Positions 62,619 to 64,000 of a DNA stretch of 64,000 nucleotides are shown in pieces. Location: NCBI RefSeq assembly GCF_001039355.2, contig NW_019774881.1, forward strand, positions 393,942 to 457,941. The letters run 5' to 3'. The notes beneath the pieces were generated by a model that worked only from the letters and a program-made list of their open reading frames with translations, searched no databases and was not told the DNA's origin. Numbering within the stretch: the stretch's first letter is position 1; every line of letters begins with the position of its first letter. The translations under genes were made by a program, and so were the position numbers. Source of the stretch: Lingula anatina. Taxonomy: Eukaryota; Brachiopoda; Lingulata; Lingulida; Lingulidae.

Positions 62619-62924
62619 TTAATATCCATACATTTTGGCTCTGAGATAAAGTATGATATTTATACATTCTTCTTTTGACAATTCACTATTCATCTCCTCT
62701 TCTTTCTCAGTAAAATAATCATAGCCTGATTCTAATAAAGAGCCTTCTTTCAATATTTTCCCTAGATATACTGATAACTTAGCATCTCTTGAGTTCTTCA
62801 ATGCAACGTTTCTTAGGGAATATAAATATAAATATAAAGTTTCAGGATTATTAATCCACTCTCTACACCAGCTAGGCTCGTAGAGCTCCGATTGTAATAT
62901 TTGCATGATGTTGGATTCATCCAT
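62619..62924 (-). CDS. small unrecognised ORF after an old integrase
   Basis: 101 residues, ATG 62924 to stop 62619, helical, with SWCREWINNPETL and a Glu-rich middle, no known domain. It lies just downstream of the integrase remnant in the same orientation, the position where the young element carries its nuclease ORF, but shows no convincing similarity to it. It may be an accessory ORF of that element or unrelated sequence. Confidence 0.35.
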   Translation of the reverse strand: MDESNIMQILQSELYEPSWCREWINNPETLYLYLYSLRNVALKNSRDAKLSVYLGKILKEGSLLESGYDYFTEKEEEMNSELSKEECINIILYLRAKMYGY

Positions 62925-63116
62925 GATCTAAATAATAAAAAAAAAAAAAAACAAATAAATAAATTAAATTAAATTCCTTTTATTTCAGCACTGCCGAAAA
63001 TTAAGGAAGTATTTATATACAACTATACCTTAACTAATAAACTATATATATATATATCCATATAATCATTCTAAAGCAAAATCTCTTAAATGAGATGGCA
63101 TTTTAATTTGTCTATT

Positions 63117-63981
63117 TTAATTTTCAAAAAATGCTTTTGCTACTAATTCAGCTGTCTGATTTGGCAATGCCACACACTCTATCCATTTAGTAGACTGATC
63201 TATCATAACCAAAATATAAGAATTCCCAAATTCACTTTGTGTAAATGGTCCAAGTATATCTAAATGAACCTTTTCCATAGGAAATCCTGCATGATGTAAT
63301 ATCATTTTGGCTTTTGGTCGAACACTACTATGCTTGTTTTTATTGCAAAGTTCACTTGAACTTACATACAATTTACAATTTCTATTCATCCCATGCCACT
63401 TGAATGATTGTTTGAGTTTTTGCAAAGTTTTCTCATAAGCAAAATGACCAGCTGTTTTTGAATCATGACAGAAAAATAAAACTTCATTGACCAAATCTTT
63501 TGGTACAATTAAACAAATTTCTATCCTTTCTCTTTTCCCATTTGTAATATAACACATCATTCAAAAGAATCAATTGCTCTTTGCAATTCCACAATTCTTT
63601 CACTGCCATACTACACAAATACAACTCTGACTCTTTAGGTTCACCATTTTCTAACCAACCTATGATTATTTTCAAATCTGCATCTTTTCTCTGCAATTTT
63701 TTCAAGTCATATCCTTTCAACCAATTGCATAATTCATTTCTTTCATTCTTGTCAGTTTTATCATTTGTATCAGCCCTCTGACGCATCAAAACTGAACTCA
63801 ATTTCTCACAATGTGTTTCATTTTTCATATCATCAACTGCATTCGATTCAATTACATTGTCATCTGATTTCTTACTTCTCAGAGGAATTACATCATTCAC
63901 ATCAGTCTCAAACCTTAACCAATTTTTATGTACTCTCTGACAATAATGACGTCCTCCACAGGGTAAATCACTTAATTTCAT
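63117..63981 (-). pseudogene. pol remnant (RNase H-integrase spacer and integrase start) of a third element
   Basis: Two overlapping frames. 63484-63981 matches the post-RNase-H spacer of the young element: DLPCGGRHYC and HKNWLRFE, then NDVIPL, a charged tether and LNDVLYYK. 63117-63560 continues into integrase with CHDSKTAGHF, FKWHGM, a degraded second Cys pair and the first catalytic aspartate in VHLDILGP, ending before the second. The frame change lies between them near 63500. The sequence is very AT-rich compared with the young copy. The element runs off the right edge. Confidence 0.85.
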
Positions 63982-64000
63982 TCCAACCTTATAGCAATTA

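Overview
The window is animal nuclear DNA: AT-rich, intron-containing and gene-poor over long stretches. The genes fit a spiralian (lophotrochozoan) invertebrate such as a mollusc or brachiopod, but the species cannot be fixed from sequence alone. Single 'n' bases at 13674, 17871, 33122, 57986 and 60592 mark joins between assembly contigs. The sequence on both sides of these joins is repeated almost identically, so part of the apparent duplication is probably unmerged overlap or two haplotypes rather than biology.

Layout: 1-29 kb is a gene desert around one developmental regulator, a Pax1/9 gene on the minus strand (large exon 8862-9721, with a possible far-upstream first exon at 27074-27155). 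From 29 to 43.4 kb lies a compact run of small housekeeping genes: GON7 (minus), a C14orf119 homologue (plus), SYNJ2BP (plus, with a partial duplicate in front of it at a contig join), a C19orf47 homologue (minus, eight coding exons) and, head to head with it, a divergent profilin-like gene (plus, four coding exons). Four of these (PAX9, C14orf119, GON7, SYNJ2BP) have human orthologues on chromosome 14, which suggests an ancient linkage block.

From 44.5 kb to the right edge the window is a nest of LTR retroelements, all on the minus strand. The centrepiece is a young, almost complete Ty3/gypsy-class element at 45993-55961. It has 219-bp LTRs with one difference seen, a 4-bp target duplication AATG, a tRNA-Leu-type primer site and a polypurine tract. 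Its architecture is unusual. Gag starts with a ComEA-like helix-hairpin-helix and carries a 60-bp coding minisatellite. A G_GGA_AAC slippery site leads from gag into protease. Integrase ends in a complete PHD finger. In the place where a retrovirus keeps env there is an 808-residue ORF ending in a TatD-family metal-dependent nuclease with all expected metal ligands. A splice donor in the 5' LTR and a strong splice acceptor abutting the nuclease ATG suggest that this ORF is made from a spliced subgenomic mRNA. The pentamer CACGG is scattered along the sense strand of the whole element, coding and non-coding, far above expectation and almost absent from the other strand.

The element sits in or just behind a THAP zinc-finger gene. 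On both sides and at the right edge are older, broken relatives, one of which keeps the start of the nuclease-type ORF with its own splice acceptor. Between 57.7 and 62.1 kb are repeated fragments of an unrecognised multi-exon gene and a foreign reverse-transcriptase piece.
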